This document shows positions 16,901 to 24,881 of a DNA stretch of 47,606 bases, piece by piece. The stretch spans positions 1-47,606 of the IMG/VR virus record IMGVR_UViG_3300042549_007687; one strand, 5' to 3'. Origin of the DNA: a virus. Within the stretch, counting starts at the first letter, position 1; each line of letters starts with the position of its first letter. Under the pieces are notes generated by a model. That model did no database searches. It was not told where the DNA came from and saw nothing but the letters and a program-made list of their open reading frames with translations. The position numbers and the translations under genes were made by a program.

Positions 16901-17085
16901 AATCCATAGCGTTTAATTTTTTGTTTAGCTTTTTTACGCTTTTTGTTTGCTTCTTCTAAAGTATCGGCAGTAGTGATAGATAATTCTTCCACAAGATCAG
17001 GTGCGAGTTTTTCGACCAAAAAATTGTGTTGCTCAATATAATCATTTAATATTACTACTTGTTCAAAAAGTTTATCTAAATTCAT
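13978..17085 (-). CDS. HNH-like / polynucleotide-ligase-like / nucleotidylyltransferase fusion protein
   Basis: 1,035 residues in three parts. N-terminal 1-300: a helical start, a Pro/Gly/Asp-rich linker (80-110), then a His-rich HDVHHPNG motif at about 272-279 with DHGRD near 291, possibly an HNH-type nuclease. Middle 330-740: ligase-superfamily motifs, namely motif I EKLDGQN with the candidate adenylated Lys366, FARNKGQ (motif Ib-like) at 383, FMNVEVIFP (III), SEGIVF (IV) near 698 and KFTG (V) near 711. C-terminal 760-930: a nucleotidylyltransferase fold with GRFQPFHAGH at 768-777 and ISGTQVR at 903-909, as in NMN adenylyltransferases. Its ATG overlaps the previous stop by four bases. Substrate unknown. 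Confidence 0.78.
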   Translation of the reverse strand: MNLDKLFEQVVILNDYIEQHNFLVEKLAPDLVEELSITTADTLEEANKKRKKAKQKIKRYGFFYPLYPHIMKTGEQPKEEPPTPPTPPTDSGDTGGDGGGGDEGVEEENRVARKPGQQANSKKHSDLYTDENPKGTIHGLKFATVDDATASVSKIRRSGRTHAHKIQAAIAMEQRARAAGKVSAAAVYRTYINSVKKDETGMVYPYSIGPEQDDEFINTEALSSTERMRRYNKRHPEKVRSYLKKTQDDRVTRNSDRKKAVKRYGKSKMKNHDVHHPNGTTGGKWQLARKDHGRDKKNENIEYVYLSELYDGLAPNGPWQLISEGGAAGHLAHPYEDDELTFTDVKEMIKRGLVGGLDAEAPVTEKLDGQNLTFSVKDGQVVFARNKGQIKNFGRNALDVAGIRQMFAGRGAIEKSFGGAAQDLQKAVDALPEQEREQLFGNGRKFMNVEVIFPDTKNVIPYDKPVIVFHGTIEYDKDGNEVGRNIDDGKVLDTQLRRVSAQQQQTFGLSGPQVISFNDADTARNLEKLKKYGSEIGRLQNEFDLDDKSTLEDYKKTWWEREIARQVETQGLELSEEQFDGLINRWATGDKKAIGVKDFEDSETKKWFREFEAEQLVNMQKQCVRPLEQVFLRVGVDTLQRVTNLLSANNPEAGESLKQELLNAIKSIRDTGDRNQLAALQQQIERLDDLGIKNVVPSEGIVFMYNGKPYKFTGTFAPVNQILGMMKFDRGKAKIVDEPEEPSKEKTTTKQTQPTPTGKKQTVAIFTGRFQPFHAGHYSIYRALVKKFGEDSVYIASSDKTDPTKSPFGFTDKKDIMTQMFDIPEDKVVQVKNPYAPKEILEKLPSDTVYVTAVSQKDSERLTGGKYFQNYEDVPEKERTGYADKGYFIIAPEMQLQLKGKNISGTQVRAIMGDPNITDRAKQEIFTMIYGKFNQDVFKKIVKVTTDAEEALKLTQQYGGDNAAKPTMVKTKQPVSPEKPKVARTKKQTPKPKDPSFYKPGETWETEGGNFGGKNKKNQVRYFGSKQRAMLFAKT

Positions 17086-18908
17086 CGTCTTGAACCCGAG
17101 AAGAAGGTTGGTATTGATTGGATATTTAAATCCAACGCGTTATTATTGATATCAAACAAGTCAGTTTTAAATACTAAACTTGCAGTTGTTTGTGTCGTGT
17201 TAGGTACTGTGATTGTGACTTCACCAGGACTAAATGCATATTCTTCAGCAACCTTTAATGAAATGTTTGCAATTTGCCAAAATCCATTGTTAATAACAAA
17301 TCGCAATCCCGCATTACCAACTCGTGGAACCGTGAAGTTAAATGTTTTGTTTGGAAAGTATGCTACTTTTTCTTTTGTACTAACAGATGCTATTTTTTGT
17401 CCGAATATATTGTCGCCCACTATAGCAGATCCAGTTAAATACACATCCATTACATATTGACTTGAAGTAAATGCATATGACGCAGAAGTTGTATATACAT
17501 AACTATTGAACTTCAATGTATATTCCGATGTTGGGAACAGATCAACTTCTTTACGAGTACCAATGAAATAACTACTAGTAGTTGTTACGGCGTATCCAGC
17601 ATCTAACATATAATTGTTATCACGACTCAAACTGATGTGCGTTGCTGCATTTATAGTATCGTCACCATACGAAGTATCTGGTATTCCTGACCCCGTAACA
17701 TTATGTGCATACCAACTCGCAGTTAATATCGATAATGTATTAAATACTCCGATTGATTGTTCTCTATCATCTTGATCCGTTGAACTTGTTATTAATAATT
17801 CACCTACTCGTGTCGGAGTATCTGCAACAAAAGCAAAATCTGTTTGAGAACCGGCTTGTCTATTGGAAGTTTTAATTCTAAAAATTTCACCACTGATCGT
17901 ATCCAAATTGATAATACGCAGTTTTGCGAACGATAATATACTACCCGTTGTTAAAATAGAACTTTCACTTACATAATAATATTGTATAGAACCAGTAATG
18001 GATTTTGCTGCTCTAACATATGTCGTTGCGGACGCCGTATATAAATTTTCACCAATTTCATACTGTCCATTTCTAATTGGTGTAATATTTAATACACTAT
18101 TATCTACAGAACTTGTAATATTTGTGTCGGTAAATGACTTTGATGCGTTTAATAATGAAAGTGGTAAATTTAGTGATGCTGTGTGAATTTGTGTAATTTC
18201 TATAGATTCTGTTGTTGCTGGTATTGTACCTCTGTATGTTCTTTGCTGTAGGGTAAAACTACCAGTTATTTTTGGTGTCAAATGTGACGAGTTAAATTGA
18301 ATTGATTCACCATCATTTACAACGACAATATATCCTTGCTGTTTATTTAAAACAGATTTTGGTTTCAAAGTTATATTTGATATTGCAGTATTAATTACTG
18401 ATTGGCTTAATAACGAACCAGTTAGTAACAATTCATCTACTATTATTTCAGGTTGTTTTTTAATTCTAATTGGTGTTATATTTTTTGTTTTTGGTTCTAT
18501 AATAATTTTTTTCTGCCATCGTACATTTGGTGATCGTGTTACCTCGTTTGGTAATACTGTGTTGGTTTTTGCGTTTATTCTTGCGGTTCCTACGATGTTT
18601 AATAGAGCAGAACCACGGGGTGTATTTTCATACACTTCAACAACCACCAATCTCGCACCACCTTCTACAAATCCTCTAATTGCCTCAACATACAAACTAT
18701 TACCGTTAGAGTCTATAATTTCTATCAAAACCTCTGTGTTTGGTTTTAGTAGAGAAGTTCCAGATATTAAAAAAGCATTACGACCACCCGTAAACACACC
18801 AGATAATTGTTTTATATTAAAATATAAAGACTCAGGTCCAGTGTCGGTTATCAATACTGGTAATTGTGCTAGATTTTGTTTTGATAATGTTTTTTTAGTT
18901 CGTGGCAT
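17082..18908 (-). CDS. Tail fibre or tail structural protein
   Basis: 608 residues, rich in Ser, Thr, Ile and Asn with repeated beta-strand patterns and few cysteines. The C-terminal part (about 430-590) includes a jelly-roll-like segment (NTTQTTASLVFKTDLF, FVINNGFWQIANISLKVAEE) resembling carbohydrate-binding modules, which would fit a receptor-binding role. The N-terminus is basic (MPRTKKTLSKQNLAQ). No specific family recognised. A conserved hairpin motif with TATAAATA lies just upstream. Its stop overlaps the fusion gene start. It is separated from the other tail genes by the DNA metabolism genes. Confidence 0.55.
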   Translation of the reverse strand: MPRTKKTLSKQNLAQLPVLITDTGPESLYFNIKQLSGVFTGGRNAFLISGTSLLKPNTEVLIEIIDSNGNSLYVEAIRGFVEGGARLVVVEVYENTPRGSALLNIVGTARINAKTNTVLPNEVTRSPNVRWQKKIIIEPKTKNITPIRIKKQPEIIVDELLLTGSLLSQSVINTAISNITLKPKSVLNKQQGYIVVVNDGESIQFNSSHLTPKITGSFTLQQRTYRGTIPATTESIEITQIHTASLNLPLSLLNASKSFTDTNITSSVDNSVLNITPIRNGQYEIGENLYTASATTYVRAAKSITGSIQYYYVSESSILTTGSILSFAKLRIINLDTISGEIFRIKTSNRQAGSQTDFAFVADTPTRVGELLITSSTDQDDREQSIGVFNTLSILTASWYAHNVTGSGIPDTSYGDDTINAATHISLSRDNNYMLDAGYAVTTTSSYFIGTRKEVDLFPTSEYTLKFNSYVYTTSASYAFTSSQYVMDVYLTGSAIVGDNIFGQKIASVSTKEKVAYFPNKTFNFTVPRVGNAGLRFVINNGFWQIANISLKVAEEYAFSPGEVTITVPNTTQTTASLVFKTDLFDINNNALDLNIQSIPTFFSGSRR

Positions 18909-18923
18909 AAGTTCTCTTCGTGT

Positions 18924-18946
18924 TAACTACTCAATATAAATAGTTA
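18924..18946 (-). promoter_or_regulatory. Hairpin with TATAAATA element at unit boundary
   Basis: On the minus strand TAACTA and TAGTTA form a six-base stem with an eleven-base loop containing TTTATA; on the plus strand TATAAATA is at 18935-18942. It lies directly after the stop of the Mre11-Rad50 fusion gene and before the tail gene at 18908. There is no U-tract. It matches the elements at 11105-11125 and 43273-43289. I read it as a late promoter or RNA processing signal of the structural unit that follows. Confidence 0.4.
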
Positions 18947-21900
18947 TCACGATTGAATATAACTCCATCCGTCCTCTCGTTTGATTTCAATTAAATGATC
19001 TACCATATCTCGTACTGCATCTAAGTGACTAATAACGATTAGGAAATCAAATTGAGTTTTGAGAATACCGAATAGGGTGTGCATCGAACCCAAGTTCTCT
19101 GCGTCCAGTGTCCCCAATCCTTCGTCTACTATCATAAAATTAGATTTTGGTAGATTACTAGCGTTCATCAAGGCTACACGAATTGCCAAACTACTGATAA
19201 ACCGTTCCATTCCCGAACTGTTTTCTAGTGGCCAAATACGATCATAATCATAGTTTAATTTACCCACAATATTTTTCCCATCCACTTCCAACGAAATTGT
19301 GAAATCTACGATTTGTGTTAATATATTGTTTATTTCTGCCTCAATATTTGGAATTGCTTTACTCATTAGTTCGTATGGGATACCATCACGCCCAACTGCT
19401 TCCATATAGTATTTATACGCTTCGTAGGTATTCTCCAACTGTTCCGCTTCTTTAATCTGATTCATAATATCGGTCTTACTGGCCTCTAGAACGCGGATTT
19501 CTCCGTGGAGGTCACGAAGCACCTTTTCCAGATGATTAATTTGCTTCTTGCTACTCTCAATATCATGTTCCACATATTGAATATTCGCATCAATATTAAG
19601 ATTATGTTTGATATTTTCTTCATTTGCTCGATGAAGTTCAATGTCTTTGTTAATTTGTTCCACTTGCCGATCATACTTTTCAATCACGGTAATTAACTTT
19701 TGAATAGTTAATTCTTCTGATTGTGATTTGCGTTGTAATAATTGAATTTCTGTTTGTAATTCAATATATCGTTCATACTGTTCTACTCGTTCTTTCAACG
19801 GTTGTTTCTGAACTTCAATGTCTGTAATGGCGTCTTCCTGCTTCTTCTGTATGTCGTACAATTCTGATAACTCAAGTTTTACTTGTTTCGAATCATCAAT
19901 TACTGACTGATTATTAGTAACACAGACATCACAATTTGGATTATATTTATAACTTTCTAATTTTTCCTTAAACTTTTCCTTTTCTGCTATCTTGGATATC
20001 GTTAGTTTACACGCACCATTCCCCTTTTTAACTAGTTCAGATAAACGATTATATTCGTCAGTATCTCGTTTTAATTCGTCACCGACAAATAATTGTAGAT
20101 TTTTTGTTTTGTCGTGAATTATTTCCTGTAGATTGGTTAGTCGTACATCCACTTCCGCTTTATCTTTTTCGTTGACTGTGTACTGCCCAGTTGCGTTTTT
20201 TAAATCAGATTGTAACTTGGTAATATCCAATTCAATATTTGGTACTAGTTTCTTTTGATCCTGCCAATTCTTTAATTTCGTATATAATACTTCTCGTTCA
20301 TCTTTAACCTTCACAGAACTAGTTTCTACTCGTGTATGTTCATCACGAGAAATATCTAATTTGTTTTGTGTATCCGATAGTGTCTGAGTAAAATCTATCT
20401 TTTTGAATTTCTTCAATGCTCCAGAAATTTCTTTTATCTCATCATTTGCGGTGTCTGCTAACTTGTCAAAAATACTCAATCCCATAAACTGAATAAGTAA
20501 ATCCTTTCGTTCACTATGTGACTTGTCAATAAACAACGCATTACTAGTTTGCCCACTTAGTGCTGTCAATACGAAATCTTCATAACTACCCACATAATTA
20601 CGAATGTTAACATTGGTATCACGACGATCTTCTCCATTTAAGGATGTATGTGTGCCGTCGTTGTTTTCCTTCCAGAACGAAACATCAACTTTCACATCAC
20701 CAGTTTTCTTACGGGTACCGGTTCTACGAATATAAAAGATTTCATTGTTAATTTCAAACTTTAGTTGACAAGTAAATTCATCCTTACGATTATTCATAAT
20801 ATGATCACCACGGAATGCTCGTGGGGTCTTATCATATAAAGTAAAGATAAGCGCATCCATCGCAGAACTCTTTCCACTTGCGTTCTGTGCGAAGATACCG
20901 TAAATACCCCGCATTTTTCCAAAGTTAATAACATTATCTTCTCCGTAGGAGAACATATTAGAAAATTTCAATTGAAGCGGACGCCAATTTACATTACGAG
21001 AATGATCATCATGATTAATACTAGAATTGAGAGTATTGTTTACTTCCAATATTTGTTTCATCAAGTTTGGACTGATGGTATTATCGTATGTTCGTTCTAA
21101 CCAATCTTGAATAAGTGTATTTTGAATATTCATATTTTGAACATCCATAATTTCCAATCCACTCTTCAATTTTTCTCGTTCGGCGTTATCGTGCTTGGAT
21201 TTATTAATACTTAATTCAATAATATTATGTTGTTTTCTTAATACGGATACCAACTTCTTCACCCCAGTAGTATCCAATGCTCCTGTGAAAATACGCATAC
21301 GAACATTTTTTGGTACATCCACCAATACAGGAACCTTACCATTTTTAACATCCACTGTGTAATATCCAAAATTATTTGGTACTTCTTTAAAGAGATGCGT
21401 AAAATTTTGCATATCCCACAAACACCACCCATGATTATTTACGGTTTCACCATGATTTTGTTGGATAAGTGATGATGAATATACGATAATTGGTTTCCCC
21501 GTACCACGTTCTTGCAGAACTTGATACTTGTGAATATCCCCAAGCAATACCGCATCGAATCCATTAAATGTTGATACATCAACATGACGATTTGTAATGA
21601 CATATCGAGCATCTGTTTGCGCTCCGTGAACAGGTCCATGATATAATGCGACTTTCTTTTTCGATGTACAATCTTTGTACGAAGGCCACTTTTCCTTTTC
21701 ATCCAAAATAGAAAATACGGCAAAATCTGTATCTCCTACCTGATATACACCGGAGTGTTTGAGATAATGTAATCGATCATGATTAATACTTTTAATCAAC
21801 GGAGTCAAACTATCCAATCTGTTCATGTTGGACAAGTTCAAATCATGATTACCAGCAATCACTATTGTTGGGGCAATGTCAGCTAAATTCTTTAAAAATT

Positions 21901-22120
21901 CAGTTGCTAACATAACCATTTCAGGACTCATATCTGTTTTTGCGTGAACAATATCACCTGCAACAACAATAACCGAGTCAGTCAAATCTTCTTGGCGTAA
22001 CTGGTTATAGAGTGTTTCAAAACATTCCCGATATTCATCGTGTCGTTTAAATAATCGTATATGAATATCGGCAAGGTGTACAATTTTATTAAGTTTATTA
22101 ATACCAGCAATATATGTCAT
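18947..22120 (-). CDS. Fused Mre11-Rad50 recombination nuclease (gp47-gp46)
   Basis: 1,057 residues carrying in one chain what T4 makes as two subunits. N-terminal Mre11/gp47-type nuclease: HLADIH (15-20), AGDIVH (about 54-59), GNHD (90-93), a YHGPVHG segment (about 160) and LGDIHKYQ (about 193-200), the metal-binding phosphoesterase motifs. C-terminal Rad50/gp46 ATPase: Walker A ASGKSS near 414, long coiled coil with a zinc-hook CDVC at 730-733, signature SSGMERFISS near 968, Walker B FMIVDEG at 995-1001 and VISHLD near 1031. It processes double-strand breaks for recombination-dependent replication. ATGA overlap with the primase. Confidence 0.93.
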   Translation of the reverse strand: MTYIAGINKLNKIVHLADIHIRLFKRHDEYRECFETLYNQLRQEDLTDSVIVVAGDIVHAKTDMSPEMVMLATEFLKNLADIAPTIVIAGNHDLNLSNMNRLDSLTPLIKSINHDRLHYLKHSGVYQVGDTDFAVFSILDEKEKWPSYKDCTSKKKVALYHGPVHGAQTDARYVITNRHVDVSTFNGFDAVLLGDIHKYQVLQERGTGKPIIVYSSSLIQQNHGETVNNHGWCLWDMQNFTHLFKEVPNNFGYYTVDVKNGKVPVLVDVPKNVRMRIFTGALDTTGVKKLVSVLRKQHNIIELSINKSKHDNAEREKLKSGLEIMDVQNMNIQNTLIQDWLERTYDNTISPNLMKQILEVNNTLNSSINHDDHSRNVNWRPLQLKFSNMFSYGEDNVINFGKMRGIYGIFAQNASGKSSAMDALIFTLYDKTPRAFRGDHIMNNRKDEFTCQLKFEINNEIFYIRRTGTRKKTGDVKVDVSFWKENNDGTHTSLNGEDRRDTNVNIRNYVGSYEDFVLTALSGQTSNALFIDKSHSERKDLLIQFMGLSIFDKLADTANDEIKEISGALKKFKKIDFTQTLSDTQNKLDISRDEHTRVETSSVKVKDEREVLYTKLKNWQDQKKLVPNIELDITKLQSDLKNATGQYTVNEKDKAEVDVRLTNLQEIIHDKTKNLQLFVGDELKRDTDEYNRLSELVKKGNGACKLTISKIAEKEKFKEKLESYKYNPNCDVCVTNNQSVIDDSKQVKLELSELYDIQKKQEDAITDIEVQKQPLKERVEQYERYIELQTEIQLLQRKSQSEELTIQKLITVIEKYDRQVEQINKDIELHRANEENIKHNLNIDANIQYVEHDIESSKKQINHLEKVLRDLHGEIRVLEASKTDIMNQIKEAEQLENTYEAYKYYMEAVGRDGIPYELMSKAIPNIEAEINNILTQIVDFTISLEVDGKNIVGKLNYDYDRIWPLENSSGMERFISSLAIRVALMNASNLPKSNFMIVDEGLGTLDAENLGSMHTLFGILKTQFDFLIVISHLDAVRDMVDHLIEIKREDGWSYIQS

Positions 22121-23028
22121 GTATTTTGTAACCTATTTTGTATAAAGTCCTTAAAGGTAGTTTGCTGGGCATTATTAATAAACTCCCAAGTTTTTTGAAA
22201 TCCCAGTTCTGCCGCATCTCCACCACTAACAGATACTTGCGACACATTAATTCCGTGTGCCTTCAATTTTTGTTCTAGTTGTAATGCTTCTGTTCGCGCA
22301 TCATCATCAAGAAGAATATATACATTCTTCACTTGATTTTCAAGTAGTTTCACTTCTAATTTTTTTGGTAAAAATTTCCCTAGCATTGGAATTGCATTAC
22401 GACGAACTGATATAGCGTCGAATACTCCTTCTACTAATATAATTGCTTCATTCCAATTAATTTGTTCTTCAAATACCACCACATTCTTTGATACTGGTGG
22501 GTTTTTGTATTTCATAGTAGTATCGTGATATGACCGAGCACTAAAATAATTCAGCTTACCAGTAATATCGTATGAAGGAACAATAATACGACCACCATAA
22601 TGTCCAGTTTCACAGTATCCCATACGGTAACGGATAATATCATACCCCGAAATACCACGCTTTTTTAAATAATTAATTGCGTGTTTATATTCGTAAGTAT
22701 TAACTGGTTTCCAGAGAGGTTTATATTCATGCGGAAGTTGTAACGCTACAACTTCGTCTGGATTTTCTCTATAGATTTTTATATCATCATCGGATAAATA
22801 TTTTTTTAATTCTTTAATTTGTGTTGGTGATACATCCAACTTTTTAAATAATCCAATAAGATTATTTCCGCGTGCTCCGCATATCCAACACTTCCATTTA
22901 TTTTTGATAATATTAACTGCTAATTTCTTATGATGATGATGACAAAAAGGACAATGGAAATAATGTTCTCCCTTGCCCATTTCTTTGTAATCACCGAGTA
23001 TTTGCGATAATAGAGAGATTAGATTCAT
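22117..23028 (-). CDS. DNA primase, CHC2-type zinc finger and TOPRIM
   Basis: 303 residues from the ATG at 23028. Upstream in-frame TTG at 23067 is less likely because it forms part of a -35 box. Zinc finger: Cys26, Cys29, Cys47 and Cys50 with a HHHH run between. TOPRIM domain: LVEGVFDA at about 198-205 with the metal Glu, then DDDA at 241-244. This is a short DnaG-like primase comparable to T4 gp61, making RNA primers with a helicase not in this window. It overlaps the nuclease fusion by four bases. A sigma70-like promoter lies directly upstream. Confidence 0.87.
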   Translation of the reverse strand: MNLISLLSQILGDYKEMGKGEHYFHCPFCHHHHKKLAVNIIKNKWKCWICGARGNNLIGLFKKLDVSPTQIKELKKYLSDDDIKIYRENPDEVVALQLPHEYKPLWKPVNTYEYKHAINYLKKRGISGYDIIRYRMGYCETGHYGGRIIVPSYDITGKLNYFSARSYHDTTMKYKNPPVSKNVVVFEEQINWNEAIILVEGVFDAISVRRNAIPMLGKFLPKKLEVKLLENQVKNVYILLDDDARTEALQLEQKLKAHGINVSQVSVSGGDAAELGFQKTWEFINNAQQTTFKDFIQNRLQNT

Positions 23029-23038
23029 AGTAATACTA

Positions 23039-23067
23039 AATCTAACCTCTCTACTTCGATATGTCAA
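23039..23067 (-). promoter_or_regulatory. Candidate sigma70 promoter before primase
   Basis: On the minus strand a consensus TTGACA (-35) is followed by a 17-base spacer and TAGATT (-10, four of six matching TATAAT). The expected start would be only a few bases before the primase ATG at 23028, implying a very short leader. It lies in and just after the end of the preceding nuclease gene. Confidence 0.45.
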
Positions 23068-23411
23068 GTGTCTTTTTGTTTAGTTAGTTCAAAGAAATGG
23101 TCTACTTCTATAATAGCGTATGTTTTACTATTATTTCTTTTAAAGAAAACTACGGGATGCGTATTTTCTTTGGTATTGGTTTCTGCTTGTTGTAAAGCTG
23201 CCCAAATATTAACCTTTTCTTGATTTTTACATTCTGGTGAGTACGGAAACATTTTCCGAGCAGCGGGCGATAATTTTATGTCAGCTCCCGAATCACCCAT
23301 CAATGTCGATACGACATCATCAGGTTCTAATATTGGAAAATGTTCTAGTATAAGATCACGAATTGCATTCTGCAAGCGTTTTCCTTTATTTTTCGCCGAC
23401 CTAGTTTTCAT
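23064..23411 (-). CDS. PDDEXK-like nuclease, Holliday-junction-resolvase type
   Basis: 115 residues. The motif order GDSGADIKLS (catalytic Asp) and SPECKNQEKVNIWAALQQAE (E-x-K with a following Gln) matches the PDDEXK fold of small phage endonucleases and archaeal-type resolvases. The last strand, PVVFFKRNNSKTYAIIEVDHFF, fits the C-terminal part. The start ATG at 23411 has GAGG nearby. It is followed directly by primase and the Mre11-Rad50 fusion, consistent with branch or recombination-intermediate cleavage. Exact substrate is not shown. Confidence 0.7.
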   Translation of the reverse strand: MKTRSAKNKGKRLQNAIRDLILEHFPILEPDDVVSTLMGDSGADIKLSPAARKMFPYSPECKNQEKVNIWAALQQAETNTKENTHPVVFFKRNNSKTYAIIEVDHFFELTKQKDT

Positions 23412-23430
23412 ATAACCTCTTTATTTTATA

Positions 23431-23844
23431 TTATGCCGGATTGTATACCAGTTTAATTCCAGATGTTGCTTCATTTATAGTTTTAAACTGAGTATCTGCT
23501 TTAGTAGCTAAATATTTCTGAATGAGTTTTGATCCGTACTGTGCTAATTTTGGATCTACAGAGCGTTTTTCATAATTGGACAGTGCATCTGCTGTATAGT
23601 TTGTATAATCCGCTTCAGCCGCCTTTGAAATACCGTCCACCGCCAATGAATTTCTTGCTTCATTTACAGTAAATTCTTGTTGAAATTTATTTGCGGTATC
23701 TACAAAATTTGTAGCATTTTTTTGTTTGTTAGCTTCGTCCACATCTGATTGTAAACGAACACTAAAATTTTGTGTACCACCAGGAATTGAATTCAATCGG
23801 TCGTACTTTGTTTTACTTTCTAATAATTCTACTAATTTCGACAT
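23431..23844 (-). CDS. Small helical protein after tail gene, possible internal protein
   Basis: About 137 residues. GGAG six bases before the ATG at 23844 supports this start; an upstream TTG at 23868 overlaps the previous gene. The first ten residues, MSKLVELLES, include an LxE site similar to the peptides at 7.8-11.1 kb. The body is helical with a Gln/Asn/Lys-rich segment (VDEANKQKNATNFVDTANKFQ) and a C-terminal ATSGIKLVYNPA. No family recognised; could be tail- or head-associated. Confidence 0.5.
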   Translation of the reverse strand: MSKLVELLESKTKYDRLNSIPGGTQNFSVRLQSDVDEANKQKNATNFVDTANKFQQEFTVNEARNSLAVDGISKAAEADYTNYTADALSNYEKRSVDPKLAQYGSKLIQKYLATKADTQFKTINEATSGIKLVYNPA

Positions 23845-23857
23845 ATTATTCTCCACA

Positions 23858-24832
23858 TTATGTGTCAAACTTCACAATAAAAGTTTGTGGAACATTTAGT
23901 GTTCTCGGGATGGGTTGTGCTAGTTTCGCTACTGCAACCAATTCATAACCATTATACAAACCAATAGTTGTAATATACGGTGTTACTGAACCAGACTCAA
24001 ATAAATTATATAACGATTCACCAGGTATCACACTTCCAGTTCCATTTATTTCTACATATTTTTGCGCAACTGCTGATGAAGATGGATTGTAATTTAATTC
24101 ATAATCTGTGTATGTAACCGTTGTTGCTCCACTGACATATGATCCCGTAACGGAGTTAAAAAACTTCAAACTTGGATTATAATAACTTCTGTTAAATTCA
24201 TTCGGCTGTATGTTACACACAACTTTATTTTCATAAATTGTGGTTGATGACGAAAATGCCACTACAAGGGGAATGTACTCTTTTATTTGCAATCCATCGA
24301 TTGATATGGATTGTGTTGTTGCGGAAACATTCGGTTTTATTACGGCAATACCATGTTTATAAAAAATATTTCCAACTACATTTGACACATTATTTACATA
24401 TAATCTGCCATACCCGTCATCTAGTATTTTAGTAGATGATCCAGAAGTTTGCACACTAAATGTTGATTCTTTTACACCGTCACCAATTGCTTCGTTAGCT
24501 AAATTGAATACAAATAAGGAACCAGATGGAGTAAATTTTGTAATCGCAACTGATTCAGTACCATACCCAACAAATGACTTTGATGAATAAAAACTTGTAT
24601 TTAAAAATGTAAATAACTGATACGCATATACACCCGATTCATTTATATATCCCACATCAAAATCGTTTTGTTGAAAACTTATCCAGTTTTCCGGTGGTTG
24701 ATGTGCGATATCAATAGATACCTGGAGCGGATTATTCACCGCTCCAGATACTATTGTATAACTTTGTGATGCATATGCGACAAATGGTTCTTTCGAATAT
24801 CCATCACGGTCGAGAGGTTTGAGAACTCTCAT
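23858..24832 (-). CDS. Tail structural protein with conserved C-terminal module
   Basis: 324 residues, beta-rich, with a Ser/Thr/Gly/Val composition typical of tail proteins. The C-terminal 50 residues (PYITTIGLYNGYELVAVAK, then QPIPRTLNVPQTFIVKFDT) match the C-terminus of the neighbouring gene at 24882-26030, where HVYATTVGLYNNSKELLAVAK occurs, so the two share a module. GGGAGG precedes the ATG. A minus-strand TATAAATA lies 17 bases upstream. Function beyond a structural role is unknown. Confidence 0.6.
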   Translation of the reverse strand: MRVLKPLDRDGYSKEPFVAYASQSYTIVSGAVNNPLQVSIDIAHQPPENWISFQQNDFDVGYINESGVYAYQLFTFLNTSFYSSKSFVGYGTESVAITKFTPSGSLFVFNLANEAIGDGVKESTFSVQTSGSSTKILDDGYGRLYVNNVSNVVGNIFYKHGIAVIKPNVSATTQSISIDGLQIKEYIPLVVAFSSSTTIYENKVVCNIQPNEFNRSYYNPSLKFFNSVTGSYVSGATTVTYTDYELNYNPSSSAVAQKYVEINGTGSVIPGESLYNLFESGSVTPYITTIGLYNGYELVAVAKLAQPIPRTLNVPQTFIVKFDT

Positions 24833-24848
24833 AGAACCTCCCGTATAT

Positions 24849-24856
24849 TATTTATA
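24849..24856 (-). promoter_or_regulatory. T4-type late promoter box TATAAATA
   Basis: A minus-strand TATAAATA in the coding direction, between the two paralogous tail genes. T4 late promoters recognised by gp55 use exactly this box near -10. The start of transcription would be within about 10 bases of the ribosome binding site, which is short but workable. The gp55-like sigma factor encoded at 43.3-44.0 kb could use it. One eight-base AT match in AT-rich DNA can arise by chance. Confidence 0.4.
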
Positions 24857-24881
24857 ACTAACACTTACAAATTACTCGTTA

